A DNA stretch of 64,000 nucleotides from Mucilaginibacter agri (GTDB lineage Bacteria; Bacteroidota; Bacteroidia; Sphingobacteriales; Sphingobacteriaceae), in assembly GCF_009928685.1 (NCBI RefSeq), contig NZ_WWEO01000044.1, positions 682,001 to 746,000 of the forward strand, given 5' to 3'. The notes under the pieces are model-generated. The model searched no databases. It was not told the DNA's origin and was given only the letters and a program-made list of their open reading frames with translations. A program made the position numbers and the translations under genes. Shown here piece after piece: positions 43,307 through 52,704 of the stretch; the stretch's first letter is position 1; each line of letters begins with the position of its first letter.

Positions 43307-46300
43307 TTATAAGGTAATATCAAGACCCACTAAGAATGAACGTGACTGTGGATAAATACCTCTGTCAACACCAAATATGTTGTTACCACCTACGTCACCA
43401 ACTTCAGGATCAAATCCTTTGTATTTAGTAAAGGTAGCCAGGTTATTGCTGCTTAAGTAAATTCTAACTTTCTTAATGTCAACTTTGTTTAACCATTCTT
43501 TTGGCACGGTGTATCCAATTTGCGCAGTTTTGATACGGAAGTACGCACCACTCTGTAAATAGAAGTTTGATGGGTTCTTTAAGTTTCCGTTCGGATCAGA
43601 ATCTGTTAAACGCGGATAATTGCTTGTGTTATTTGACGGGGTCCATGCATTTAATGCATCAACCGAATAGTTAGCAGTTGGCAAATCTAGACGACGGTAA
43701 GCCTGGAATAATTTGTTACCCCATACACCCTGTCCAAATACTTTTAAGTCAAATGCTTTGTAGTTAGCACTAACGTTAACACCGTAAGTCCAGGTAGGCA
43801 ATGCATTACCTAAGAAAGAACGGTCTTTATCGTTAATTACACCATCGCCGTTAACATCCTGCCATTTGAAATCACCTGGCTTAGCATTAGGTTGAATTTT
43901 AGCACCGTTATGGGTGTAAGCATCAATTTCTGCCTGAGATTTAAATGTACCTAATTCGTTAAAGCCATAGAAAGATCTAACCGGCTGGCCAACTTGTGTA
44001 CGTTGCAGTGTATAAGCGCTACCTTGGAAACTTGCACCATCTAAATAAGCAGTTTGACCTAAGTCGGTTACGTTATTCTTGTTGTAAGAGATGTTACCAC
44101 CAACATTGTAGTTAAATGCACCAACATGATTTTTATAGTTAAGTTCTAACTCAAAACCTTTGTTTTCAAGGCTACCAACGTTAGCATAAGGCTGAGCAGT
44201 GTATCCGGTATAACCAGGGATAACTAATTGCTCTAGCATACCTTTGGTTGTTTTGCGATAAACGTCAAATGTTACGTTGAAGTTGTGGAATAAAACAGCG
44301 TCAAAACCGATGTCGGTAGTGTGTACAGATTCCCATTTCAAATCTGGGTTAGCAGGGTTACTTGTGCTATAACCGATAGCTAAGCCGTCTGGTCCGAACA
44401 CATAGTTTTTACCGCTGCTTACAATAGAAGTATATTGGAAATAACCTAAAGATTGCTCGTTACCTACAGAACCATATGAACCTCTGAATTTCAAGAAGTC
44501 GATAAAGGTATCTTTAGGGAAGAATTTTTCTCTGGTAGCAACCCAACCGATCTCAGCACCAGGGAATGTACCGTATACGTTGTTGGTACCAAATTTAGAA
44601 GAACCATCGCGACGGATGATACCAGTAAATAAGTAACGCTCATCGTAATCGTAAGTAACACGACCGAAGTAAGATGAAGTATGGTAAGGCTGAACCTCGC
44701 CACCACCTGCAACTCTGTTAGCTGCTGGTAACGCAAAGTTGAATGAAGACTGATCGAAAGTACTAACCGGAAGGTTGTTATAAGTACCGTTCAAGTCAAC
44801 CTCGTTTGATTCTTGTGCACTTGTACCTGCCAAAACGCTGAAGTTATGTAAACCGATGGTTTTAGCATAAGTGATAGTGTTATCCCAGTTCCAGGTTAAA
44901 CCACGGTTACTTGCTCTGTAAGCAGACTGGTTAGTAATGTTGCTGTTGTTAGAGTTTAAGTAATATAACGGAGTGAATGATTCGCTACCGAAAAATGCTT
45001 GTTTACCGTTGATCTGAGTTTTAACTTTTAAACCTTTAATTGGCTCGATCTCAACAAATGCATTACCCAACATATTGTGCGACCAACCATAGTTACCCTG
45101 GATGGTTTGAGCATAAGCAAGTGGGTTGGTAATTTCGTTACCTACGTAAGGCGAAATACCGTAAGGTACGCCTGCAGCATTTTTAACAGCATATTGGTTG
45201 TAAGTACCAGCAATAGCCGCGTTGGTTTGCAAAACAGGAGTAATAGGATCAAGGTTTAATGATGAGCTTAACGGACCGCCAAATTCGCTGTTGGTATTAA
45301 ATGAACCTTGGTTGTTGATATAAGTGTAAGCGAAGTTTTCGCCTACGGTTAACCATTTCTTTAATTTAGAATTGGTGTTTACCGCAAAGTTGTAGCGTTT
45401 GTAGTTAGATACATCTTTTAACACAATACCATCCTGGTTAAGGTAACCAAATGATACATAGTAAGAAGATTTATCAGTACCACCAGAAATGTTTAAGTTA
45501 TGGCTCTGGATCATCGCATTGTTGCTGAAGATCTCATCTTGCCAGTTTGTACCTTTACCATATTGAGCTGGGTTAGCAAAAGGAGCTGTACCACCATCAT
45601 TAGTAACAGATTGGTTTCTTAAAGCAGCGTACTGGCTTGCATCGGCCAATTTAACTTTGCTTACAGGGCCTTGGATACCCATGTAACCGCTGTAGCCGAT
45701 TTGCGGAGTACCAGATTTACCTTTTTTGGTAGTAACCAATACAACACCCGCAGATGCACGTGAACCATAAATTGCAGCAGAAGCATCTTTCAATACCTCG
45801 ATAGATTCAACATCGTTAGGGTTAACGTTATCTAAGCCACCATTTAATACCACAACACCATCAATTACATATAATGGGTTACTGTTGTTGATAGATGTAA
45901 TACCGCGGATACGGATAGTAGGACTTGCACCTGGAGAACCGCTGCTTTGTACAACGTTTACGCCTGATGTACGACCTTGTAAAGCCTGATCAACACGGGT
46001 TACCACCTGATCTTCAAGATCTTTTGAACCTACGTGGCTGATTGAACCAGTTACTACACTTTTCTTTTGTGTACCGTAACCAATAACAACTACCTCGTTA
46101 AGGGCTTTTACATCTGCTGCCAGAACAACATTGATAACAGTTTGTGAACCAACTACAACTTCTTTAGACTGGTAACCTAAAAATTGAACTACCAAAACAG
46201 CATTAGGGCCGCTAACGTTTAATTTAAATGAACCGTCTACACCGGCAGTAACACCGTTAGTTGTACCTTTTTCAACAATGGTAGCGCCAATTACCGGCAA

Positions 46301-46756
46301 ACCAGCGTCGTCGGTAATTTTACCGGTTACCGGAGTTGCAGCTACAGCCGATGCAGCAGCACCTTGTACTGTAACACCATTTGCGGCAGCGGGCTGAACG
46401 TTAGAAAGAACAATTCTGTCTTTCATTACACTGTAGTCGATACCGTTAGTTTTAAGCACCTGGTCCAGCACATCTTTAAGCGGCTGGTTTCTGAAATTAA
46501 CAGATACTTTCTTAGAAACGTCTATTGAATTTTTGCTGTAGATAAATTTAACGTTATCCGTTTTTTGCAGATAGGTTAATACATCCAGTAAATTGGTGTT
46601 CTCTAAAGAGATATTTACAGTTTTTTCAAGCACGCTTTGTGCCTTTAAAGGGCTTGCATATGTAATACCGCTCACCATCGCAGTGATTAGTATTTGGCTT
46701 AGCGTAATCTTCATGATTTTCCCCCATGGGATTGGCCTTCGTAAACGAAAATTCAT
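43307..46756 (-). CDS. SusC/RagA-family TonB-dependent outer-membrane transporter with STN domain
   Basis: 1149 residues. Signal peptide after a short n-region (MNFRLRRPIPWGKIMKITLSQILITAMVSGITYASPLKAQ). STN domain (about 48-115, NISLENTNLLDVLTYLQKTD...), a CarboxypepD_reg-like beta-sandwich (about 143-225), plug with VVVIGYGTQKKSVVTGSIS and IRIRGITSINNSNPLYVIDGVVV, then a 22-strand-type barrel to the terminal LVGLDITL. STN domains contact FecR, so the transporter can signal its own induction through FecR and the ECF sigma. It imports a nutrient with SusD and TonB energy. The 5' leader (46757-46965) has strong hairpins. Confidence 0.95.
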   Translation of the reverse strand: MNFRLRRPIPWGKIMKITLSQILITAMVSGITYASPLKAQSVLEKTVNISLENTNLLDVLTYLQKTDNVKFIYSKNSIDVSKKVSVNFRNQPLKDVLDQVLKTNGIDYSVMKDRIVLSNVQPAAANGVTVQGAAASAVAATPVTGKITDDAGLPVIGATIVEKGTTNGVTAGVDGSFKLNVSGPNAVLVVQFLGYQSKEVVVGSQTVINVVLAADVKALNEVVVIGYGTQKKSVVTGSISHVGSKDLEDQVVTRVDQALQGRTSGVNVVQSSGSPGASPTIRIRGITSINNSNPLYVIDGVVVLNGGLDNVNPNDVESIEVLKDASAAIYGSRASAGVVLVTTKKGKSGTPQIGYSGYMGIQGPVSKVKLADASQYAALRNQSVTNDGGTAPFANPAQYGKGTNWQDEIFSNNAMIQSHNLNISGGTDKSSYYVSFGYLNQDGIVLKDVSNYKRYNFAVNTNSKLKKWLTVGENFAYTYINNQGSFNTNSEFGGPLSSSLNLDPITPVLQTNAAIAGTYNQYAVKNAAGVPYGISPYVGNEITNPLAYAQTIQGNYGWSHNMLGNAFVEIEPIKGLKVKTQINGKQAFFGSESFTPLYYLNSNNSNITNQSAYRASNRGLTWNWDNTITYAKTIGLHNFSVLAGTSAQESNEVDLNGTYNNLPVSTFDQSSFNFALPAANRVAGGGEVQPYHTSSYFGRVTYDYDERYLFTGIIRRDGSSKFGTNNVYGTFPGAEIGWVATREKFFPKDTFIDFLKFRGSYGSVGNEQSLGYFQYTSIVSSGKNYVFGPDGLAIGYSTSNPANPDLKWESVHTTDIGFDAVLFHNFNVTFDVYRKTTKGMLEQLVIPGYTGYTAQPYANVGSLENKGFELELNYKNHVGAFNYNVGGNISYNKNNVTDLGQTAYLDGASFQGSAYTLQRTQVGQPVRSFYGFNELGTFKSQAEIDAYTHNGAKIQPNAKPGDFKWQDVNGDGVINDKDRSFLGNALPTWTYGVNVSANYKAFDLKVFGQGVWGNKLFQAYRRLDLPTANYSVDALNAWTPSNNTSNYPRLTDSDPNGNLKNPSNFYLQSGAYFRIKTAQIGYTVPKEWLNKVDIKKVRIYLSSNNLATFTKYKGFDPEVGDVGGNNIFGVDRGIYPQSRSFLVGLDITL

Positions 46757-46794
46757 ATATTTGTTATGTTTCTATGTTAAAAATGAGACAATTA

Positions 46795-46878
46795 AAGCCC
46801 ATACACCATACAATGGTGTCGTTCCAAACGGGGCTTATCTTAAAGCTTAGGAGTGCTGCAACACTTCTAAGTTTTTTT
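46795..46878. promoter_or_regulatory. structured leader between fecR and susC, possible plus-strand terminator
   Basis: AAGCCC (46795-46800) pairs with GGGCTT (46831-46836), enclosing ACACCA/TGGTGT (46803-46808 / 46814-46819). Next, CTTAGGAGTG (46846-46855) pairs with CACTTCTAAG (46862-46871), followed by seven T on the plus strand (46872-46878). It may fold in the susC leader, or end an antisense RNA on the plus strand. Confidence 0.5.
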
Positions 46879-46965
46879 ATTTTAGGCTGGTTTGTAACCG
46901 CCGCGAAGCCGATCTAAGTTTGTAATTCGTTTTTCATTCAATATTGGTTTTGGTAAACTAATTGG

Positions 46966-47988
46966 TTATACAAGTTCTATACTATCTTTCCTGATCTGAT
47001 AATTTACGTTCAATGATTTCTTAAGCGCCTCCAGCACATCGGCCAGGTTAAAACCTGCTAAATCGGCTGTAAGCACATAATGGTTAACTTTTGCGCTGTT
47101 GGTTTTTATATGAACGTGGAATTTAGAGTTCAACACAGGGATGATCTCACTCAGTGGTTTATTATCAAATGAAAGGTTCATCCGGGTCCATATCTTTAAC
47201 TCGGGCTCTTCGTGAGCAGGCTCGGGCTGCAGTGCATGACTTGCGGCCAGGTAAGTAACTTTCTCGCGAGGATATAACATTACCTCACCGTCTTCGATTT
47301 TTAGCGACGCTGCCTTCTTAGATTTAACACTTACGGAAACTTTACCTGTAAGCACAGATACAGCGGCAGCACCTCCTTCCACTTCGTCTTTAACTAAAAA
47401 GCTAGTGCCCCATACTTTGGTTACTATCGAGTTGCTGCTGATAATAAAAGGACGCTCCGGATTTTTAGTAACTTCAAAAAAGCACTCGCCTTTCATGGAT
47501 ACCATGCGCGATTGCTTAGCGAATTTTTTTGGGAAACTTAACTGGGCGTGCGGACTTAACCAAACCGAACTGTTATCCGGCAGGATTGATTTATATAATT
47601 GCCCCGAATTATTGGTGATTGATACAAACTGTGATTCTGCAGAATCTAAAGATTGCTTTCCGCGGTTCGTTCTATAATTTAACAACGCAAATGCGCCAAC
47701 AATCAAAATTACCGCAGCAGCACCTGCCAGCTTATACCATTTGTAAGAATTACGCGTTATAGGTTCAATAAGCGGTTGGTTGTTGCCGTTGGCTGTATTA
47801 ATATTATTTAAAATATTTTGATACATGCGCTCTTCCAGCGCTTTCTCTTCGGCCGGGCTTATATCAGAAATATCGTCATGGTCGTTCTCAAACGAAGTAT
47901 ACCATTGTTTTACCAACGCTATTTCCGCTTGGGTGCATTCTCCATTAATATACTTCTCCAGTACTTCTACGGGTAAAGGTCTCCTCAT
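46966..47988 (-). CDS. FecR-family anti-sigma factor
   Basis: 340 residues from ATG 47988 (MRRPLPVEVLEKYINGECTQAEIALVKQWY). N-terminal cytoplasmic helix bundle that binds the sigma, one membrane helix (about LAGAAAVILIVGAFALLNY), FecR domain (DNSSVWLSPHAQLSFPKKFAKQSRMVSMKGECFFEV...) and C-terminal DUF4974 (LSFDNKPLSEIIPVLNSKFHVHIKTNS). It receives the signal from the STN domain of SusC in the periplasm and controls the ECF sigma. It is 26-85 nt from the sigma gene and transcribed with it. Confidence 0.94.
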   Translation of the reverse strand: MRRPLPVEVLEKYINGECTQAEIALVKQWYTSFENDHDDISDISPAEEKALEERMYQNILNNINTANGNNQPLIEPITRNSYKWYKLAGAAAVILIVGAFALLNYRTNRGKQSLDSAESQFVSITNNSGQLYKSILPDNSSVWLSPHAQLSFPKKFAKQSRMVSMKGECFFEVTKNPERPFIISSNSIVTKVWGTSFLVKDEVEGGAAAVSVLTGKVSVSVKSKKAASLKIEDGEVMLYPREKVTYLAASHALQPEPAHEEPELKIWTRMNLSFDNKPLSEIIPVLNSKFHVHIKTNSAKVNHYVLTADLAGFNLADVLEALKKSLNVNYQIRKDSIELV

Positions 47989-48073
47989 GAAAAGAAAATA
48001 ATTTCGGTTATAATAAGAGATGACGTTTGAAAACAACGTACCCCCCAAAAGAAAATGAAATATTTTTTAAATA

Positions 48074-48655
48074 TTATTTCAACAGCAAAATAACTACGAG
48101 CATGAGGTAATGGCTCAGGCCATGACGCAGTCTCCTTAACGCATTAGTTAAGTGGTTTTCGACTGTTTTTTCTGATATACTTAGCAACGACGCAATCTCT
48201 TTATTACTCTTATGTTCTTTACGGCTCAGCTCATAAACAGACCGGCATTTATCGGGCAACTGGTTCACCTGCGCTTCTATAGTGTAGCTAAGTTCTTTAA
48301 ACATAATTTCGTCTTCGGTAGAGTTATCTACCTCGGTGTGTACTATCTTAAAAGCTTCTTTGTATTTGCTGCGTACCAGATCTTTACGATACTGATCTAT
48401 AACCGATCTGCTAATTGCCGAATGGAGATATCCGGCTACACTGGTGTCTATCTGTAATGTGTTTCTTTTTATCCAGAAGTTTGTAAAAACTTCTTGCACA
48501 AGCTCTTCCGCCAAAACCCTGCTTTTAACACGTTTATAAGCGTCGCTATAGAGTTTTTTCCAATGACGTGAGTATATTTCCCTAAATGCGTTAAGCTTGT
48601 CCTGCTTCAGCAACCCCAGCAATTCTTCTTCGGACAGCTTAGTAAAATCGGTCAT
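48074..48655 (-). CDS. ECF sigma-70 factor, FecI-like Bacteroidota type
   Basis: 193 residues. Region 2: AFREIYSRHWKKLYSDAYKRVKSRVLAEELVQEVFTNFWIKRN; region 4: QLPDKCRSVYELSRKEHKSNKEIASLLSISEKTVENHLTNALRRLR. It ends in a hydrophobic tail (HYLMLVVILLLK), seen in many Bacteroidota FecI-type sigmas. Together with FecR and SusC it forms a cell-surface signalling unit: uptake of substrate releases the sigma, which transcribes susC-susD. It is the first gene of the minus-strand run. Confidence 0.94.
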   Translation of the reverse strand: MTDFTKLSEEELLGLLKQDKLNAFREIYSRHWKKLYSDAYKRVKSRVLAEELVQEVFTNFWIKRNTLQIDTSVAGYLHSAISRSVIDQYRKDLVRSKYKEAFKIVHTEVDNSTEDEIMFKELSYTIEAQVNQLPDKCRSVYELSRKEHKSNKEIASLLSISEKTVENHLTNALRRLRHGLSHYLMLVVILLLK

Positions 48656-49041
48656 TTTTATAAATAGCGGCAGGATAAAAGCGTTAAAAAAGTATTAATA
48701 GTTTGCAAAACTCAAAAAAAATCGCGTAAAATCAATGTATTGAATGTAATAATTTGATCAGATATGCCCGTGTTTAAACGACCGCAACCAGATTGATATT
48801 GTAGTATTTTGCCGTAAAAATATCAATTTAAAGCCATTAACAGCACATTAACGCTCAATGCTTTACTTTCATATTACATAACTATCCGTTAATAACCGTT
48901 GTAACACCTTTGTGGCAAAATAGTACAAGTCATTTATCAATAAAAAGCGTGACATAATATCTGCTATGGTAGAAAACAACAAAACTGAATCTGTTTTTGT
49001 CTTCTATTAAGTCCTTTATTTGTATAAATACTTTATAACCC
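48656..49041. other. divergent intergenic region, sigma versus aminotransferase
   Basis: 386 bp, AT-rich. A promoter-like TTTATTTG (49015-49022, one mismatch to TAnnTTTG) with TTTTTG near 48994-48999 points to the 49042 gene. No gene or RNA seen. Confidence 0.35.
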
Positions 49042-50244
49042 ATGAATACCAGCGCATTAAGTAACGAAGAAGTTAAGCAACTGAGGGCCGAAACCAAAGG
49101 CACCTCAGAAAAAGTACATTTTAACAATGCAGGGGCTTCCCTACCACCCGATGTAGTGGTAGATACAGTGGTTAATTATCTTTACGAAGAAGCAAGCCAG
49201 GGTGGCTACGAAACTGAGGCTAAGTACCAACAACGATTAGACGAAACCTATAACCTGATAGCCCGTTTAATTAATGCTGATAAAGATGAAATAGCGGTTG
49301 TTGAAAATGCCAGTATAGCCTGGGGCCTTGCGTTTAACGGCATCGATTTTAAACCGGGAGACGTGATCATTACTTCAGAAATGGAGTATACTACCAACCT
49401 GCTCGGCTTCTTAAAAGCAAAGCAAGCGCATGGTGTAGAAATTAAGGTGATACCGAATGATGAGCAAGGTAACTTTTCGCTGCGGGCATTGGAGGAAACT
49501 ATTACCGCACAAACCAAACTAATTGCTATTACCCACATCCCTTCTACTGCGGGCGGCATGATACCCATTGTTGAAATTGGCAAAATAGCCCGCAAACACA
49601 ATATATTATACCTGGTAGATGCCTGCCAAACTGCCGGACAGGTACCAATTGATGTTAAAGAAATCAACTGCGATATATTGTCTGTGACCGGCCGCAAATA
49701 CCTGCGGGCGCCGCGCGGAACCGGTTTTTTATATGTACGTAAAGAAGTGCAAGATAAATTGCGCCCCCTATTTATGGATGGACATACGGCACAACTAATC
49801 GACGAAAACACCTTCGAAATTAGAAATGATGGAAGAAGATTTGAAGTATACGAGAAAAGCCGCGCTACGACGCTCGGCTTGGCTAAAGCTGTTGAATATG
49901 CCTTAAATATTGGCGTGGACAGGATATGGCAACGTGTGCAATACCTGGCAGGTATACTTCGTGATCAGTTGAGAAACGTAGATGGTGTTACGGTACACGA
50001 TTTTGGCGCGCAGCAGTGTGGCATTGTTACCTTTTCTGTTAAAGGAACAGATGCTCAAACGGTAAAGAACGAACTGGCGATGCAAAACATCAACGTATCT
50101 GTAGGTCAAGCAAGAAACACGCTGATCTATATGAACAAAAATCATTTAACCAGCATTGTAAGAGCCTCTATACATTATTACAATACCGGAGAAGAAATAA
50201 GCAAATTAATAAACGCCTTGTTAGCTATCATAGCCAATAAATAA
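49042..50244 (+). CDS. class V PLP aminotransferase (cysteine desulfurase/isopenicillin-epimerase-like)
   Basis: 400 residues. Class V fold: NNAGASLPPDVVVDTVVNYL, VENASIAWGLAFNG, D193 in LVDACQTAGQVPID (PLP nitrogen contact) and the PLP lysine K219 in SVTGRKYLRAPRGTGFLY. There is no conserved catalytic Cys of a desulfurase at the expected loop, so it is closer to the CsdB/isopenicillin N epimerase-like or selenocysteine lyase-like branch; the true reaction is not readable. It is cytoplasmic, monocistronic, with a strong terminator at 50257-50288. Confidence 0.88.
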   Translation: MNTSALSNEEVKQLRAETKGTSEKVHFNNAGASLPPDVVVDTVVNYLYEEASQGGYETEAKYQQRLDETYNLIARLINADKDEIAVVENASIAWGLAFNGIDFKPGDVIITSEMEYTTNLLGFLKAKQAHGVEIKVIPNDEQGNFSLRALEETITAQTKLIAITHIPSTAGGMIPIVEIGKIARKHNILYLVDACQTAGQVPIDVKEINCDILSVTGRKYLRAPRGTGFLYVRKEVQDKLRPLFMDGHTAQLIDENTFEIRNDGRRFEVYEKSRATTLGLAKAVEYALNIGVDRIWQRVQYLAGILRDQLRNVDGVTVHDFGAQQCGIVTFSVKGTDAQTVKNELAMQNINVSVGQARNTLIYMNKNHLTSIVRASIHYYNTGEEISKLINALLAIIANK

Positions 50245-50256
50245 TTTATGTTAACT

Positions 50257-50288
50257 GCGAAAGGCATCATAAATATGATGCCTTTCGC
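50257..50288. terminator. bidirectional terminator between aminotransferase and GNAT
   Basis: GCGAAAGGCATCAT (50257-50270), loop AAAT, ATGATGCCTTTCGC (50275-50288): a 14-bp perfect stem. It abuts the GNAT stop. Confidence 0.88.
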
Positions 50289-50289
50289 T

Positions 50290-50982
50290 TTATAGCTTTT
50301 GGAGATTATAGATAATTATTTCCTTCCTATTTACAAACCCCAGTTTTTCGTACAGTTTTATTGCTCCTGCATTATCATTTCGTACGTGTAAAAACGGAAT
50401 CTGACCTTGCGCTATAATCCGCCTTATCTGCTCCCGAATAACAATTGCGGCATAGCCCTTGCCTACATGATCCGGATGGGTACAAACAGCACTAATTTCT
50501 ACATAAGGAGATGGTTGCATCCGTTGGCCTGCCATAGAAACCAATTGATTGCCAACAAAGACGCCTGTATAATTACCAAAAACAATGGTTCGATTAAAGA
50601 ACGGACCGGGACTGGTTAACTTGGTAAGCGCCAACATTTGAGTTATATGGTCTTCTCCCAAATCAACAAACTGCTGTGTTTCATCGGCGGGCGGATTCGG
50701 GCTTTCGTATACCATTTGCAGCACATTTAATTGATGAACACTCTTCCAGTTGGCAGGTATCTCAATTTCTTCGGCGGTAAAATGGACGCCAATATCTTTA
50801 AACGAAAGAAGATCATGGAGTGCGTCGAAGCTTTGCTGCGAATTATCTTTAAGGCCAACAAATGGTGCTACATCGCGGGCATAATATTTAGCTATGTCAT
50901 TTCCAATGGCAAGGTCCGCATTTCCGGTGCATAGGGCGTTCCAGATGATGTTGTCGAGTATATGGTTCATTCCTGTAGTCAT
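50290..50982 (-). CDS. GNAT-family N-acetyltransferase
   Basis: 230 residues (ATG 50970 is an alternative start five codons in). The GNAT core is C-terminal: VGNQLVSMAGQRMQPSPYVEISAVCTHPDHVGKGYAAIVIREQIRRI, with the acetyl-CoA loop HPDHVGKGYA, then FLHVRNDNAGAIKLYEKLGFVNR. This resembles the FR47-like subfamily. The N-terminal half is of unknown fold and may pick the acceptor. It diverges from the MocR regulator (179 bp), which sometimes controls neighbours. Confidence 0.87.
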   Translation of the reverse strand: MTTGMNHILDNIIWNALCTGNADLAIGNDIAKYYARDVAPFVGLKDNSQQSFDALHDLLSFKDIGVHFTAEEIEIPANWKSVHQLNVLQMVYESPNPPADETQQFVDLGEDHITQMLALTKLTSPGPFFNRTIVFGNYTGVFVGNQLVSMAGQRMQPSPYVEISAVCTHPDHVGKGYAAIVIREQIRRIIAQGQIPFLHVRNDNAGAIKLYEKLGFVNRKEIIIYNLQKL

Positions 50983-51161
50983 TCAACTGCCTGCGTTTTA
51001 GCTCATCCTGCAGGCAACTATTATTGGATTGCAAGTATATCTAAACTTATGCTAAGCTTCATAATTATATTATTACGTTGACCGGCCATTGGGAGTTAGA
51101 AAAAATAACACAAATACAGTTTTAATTTTATTACTTTACAGCATAGCAGTTTACCCCCAAC

Positions 51162-52613
51162 ATGGAAACAACAACCGATATTGCATCCGATTTTTTATAT
51201 CTACGAATAGCTAAAAACTTCGAAGACCAAATTCTGAAAAATGTGTTGCGAATTGGCGATAAACTCCCTTCTCTACGTAGCATATGCCGACAATACGAGG
51301 TGAGCCAAACTACTGCTATGCAAGCTTATTATCACCTGGAAAGCAAATCGCTTATCGAGTCGAGACCACAATCGGGCTACTACGTAAGCAATTCGCCTAA
51401 AAGGTTTCCGATGGTGCCCCAAACCAGTAAACCGGGACATTTGGACAATAATAATCTGGAGGATATTATTACCACGGTACACAATCATCGGCAAGAGAAT
51501 AGCAAGATTATCAATCTTTCATTAAGCGCTCCAGCGCCAGAACTGCTACCTCTTGCCAAACTAAATAAAAGCATGATCAATGCCATGCGCCAGCTACCTG
51601 CCAACGGAACATCTTATGAACATGTGCAGGGAAGCGAAAGGCTGAGGAGGCAAATAGCCCGCTGGTCGCACAATATGGAGGCAGGTTTGACTGACGGCGA
51701 TATTGTAACTACAGCCGGTTGCATTAATGCGGTGGCTTATGCATTAACTGCTTTAACCCAACCTGGCGATAGCATCATTGTAGAAAGCCCGGTATATTTC
51801 GGCATTCTGCGCATGGCCAAAAGCGTTGGATTGAGAGTAATCGAACTGCCAACAAACCCTCAAACCGGCATAGAGCTGGAGGCTGTGAAGAAAACCCTCG
51901 AAACCCATAAAATTAAACTATGCATATTGGTTTCTAATTTCAGCAACCCACTTGGCAGTTGCATGCCCGAAGAACACAAACGCGAAATGGTAAACCTGAT
52001 ACAAAAGCATAACATACCACTAATTGAAGATGACTTATATGGCGATGTTTACTTCGGCGCCAACAGACCAAAATCGTGCAAAACCTTTGACCAAAGCGGC
52101 CTGGTATTATGGTGCGGCTCTGTTTCTAAAACACTTGCCCCTGGTTATAGGGTAGGTTGGATAGCACCCGGGCAGTTTAAAGACCTGGTTATTAAACAGA
52201 AATTATATAATACGGTATCATCCGCTACACTTACACAGGAAGCCGTAGCCGGATTTCTGGAAACCGGCCGGTACGAAAATCATTTAAGAAAACTACGACA
52301 GGCGTTGCACGGCAATTCACTAAAATTCAGCCGTGCCATCAGTGACTATTTTCCCGAGAGCACCAAAGTAAGCCGACCACAAGGTGGTTTTGTGCTCTGG
52401 GTAGAGATGGACAAGCGTATCAACACCCTGGATCTTTACGAAAAAGCAATCAGAAATAACATCAGCATTGCACCAGGGCTTATGTTCACCCTGCAAAAGC
52501 AGTTTACCAACTGCATACGCCTTAGCTTCGGCATTACCTGGAATGAAGAGGTGGAAAGATCATTAAAAATATTGGGGGCTATTGCCAAGTCATATTTGCC
52601 ATCTGGCGCTTAG
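51162..52613 (+). CDS. MocR-type GntR regulator with aminotransferase domain
   Basis: 483 residues. N-terminal GntR winged helix (LYLRIAKNFEDQILKNVLRIGDKLPSLRSICRQYEVSQTTAMQAYYHLESKSLIESRPQSGYYV). Fold type I aminotransferase domain from about 105: TAGCINAVAYALTALTQPGD, SNFSNPLGS, EDDLYGDVYFG and PLP lysine K323 in CGSVSKTLAPGYRVGW. MocR proteins use PLP as cofactor or signal to regulate genes for vitamin B6, GABA or amino acid use. The divergent GNAT gene is the obvious neighbour target; no proof in the sequence. Confidence 0.92.
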   Translation: METTTDIASDFLYLRIAKNFEDQILKNVLRIGDKLPSLRSICRQYEVSQTTAMQAYYHLESKSLIESRPQSGYYVSNSPKRFPMVPQTSKPGHLDNNNLEDIITTVHNHRQENSKIINLSLSAPAPELLPLAKLNKSMINAMRQLPANGTSYEHVQGSERLRRQIARWSHNMEAGLTDGDIVTTAGCINAVAYALTALTQPGDSIIVESPVYFGILRMAKSVGLRVIELPTNPQTGIELEAVKKTLETHKIKLCILVSNFSNPLGSCMPEEHKREMVNLIQKHNIPLIEDDLYGDVYFGANRPKSCKTFDQSGLVLWCGSVSKTLAPGYRVGWIAPGQFKDLVIKQKLYNTVSSATLTQEAVAGFLETGRYENHLRKLRQALHGNSLKFSRAISDYFPESTKVSRPQGGFVLWVEMDKRINTLDLYEKAIRNNISIAPGLMFTLQKQFTNCIRLSFGITWNEEVERSLKILGAIAKSYLPSGA

Positions 52614-52704
52614 CGCATCTTTAAAGATGTTCCATTTTTAAAAATGGAACTCGCTGGGCGGGCATTAAAAAGCCTTGCTATTTTATTGTTGGTAATTTTA
52701 TTAA

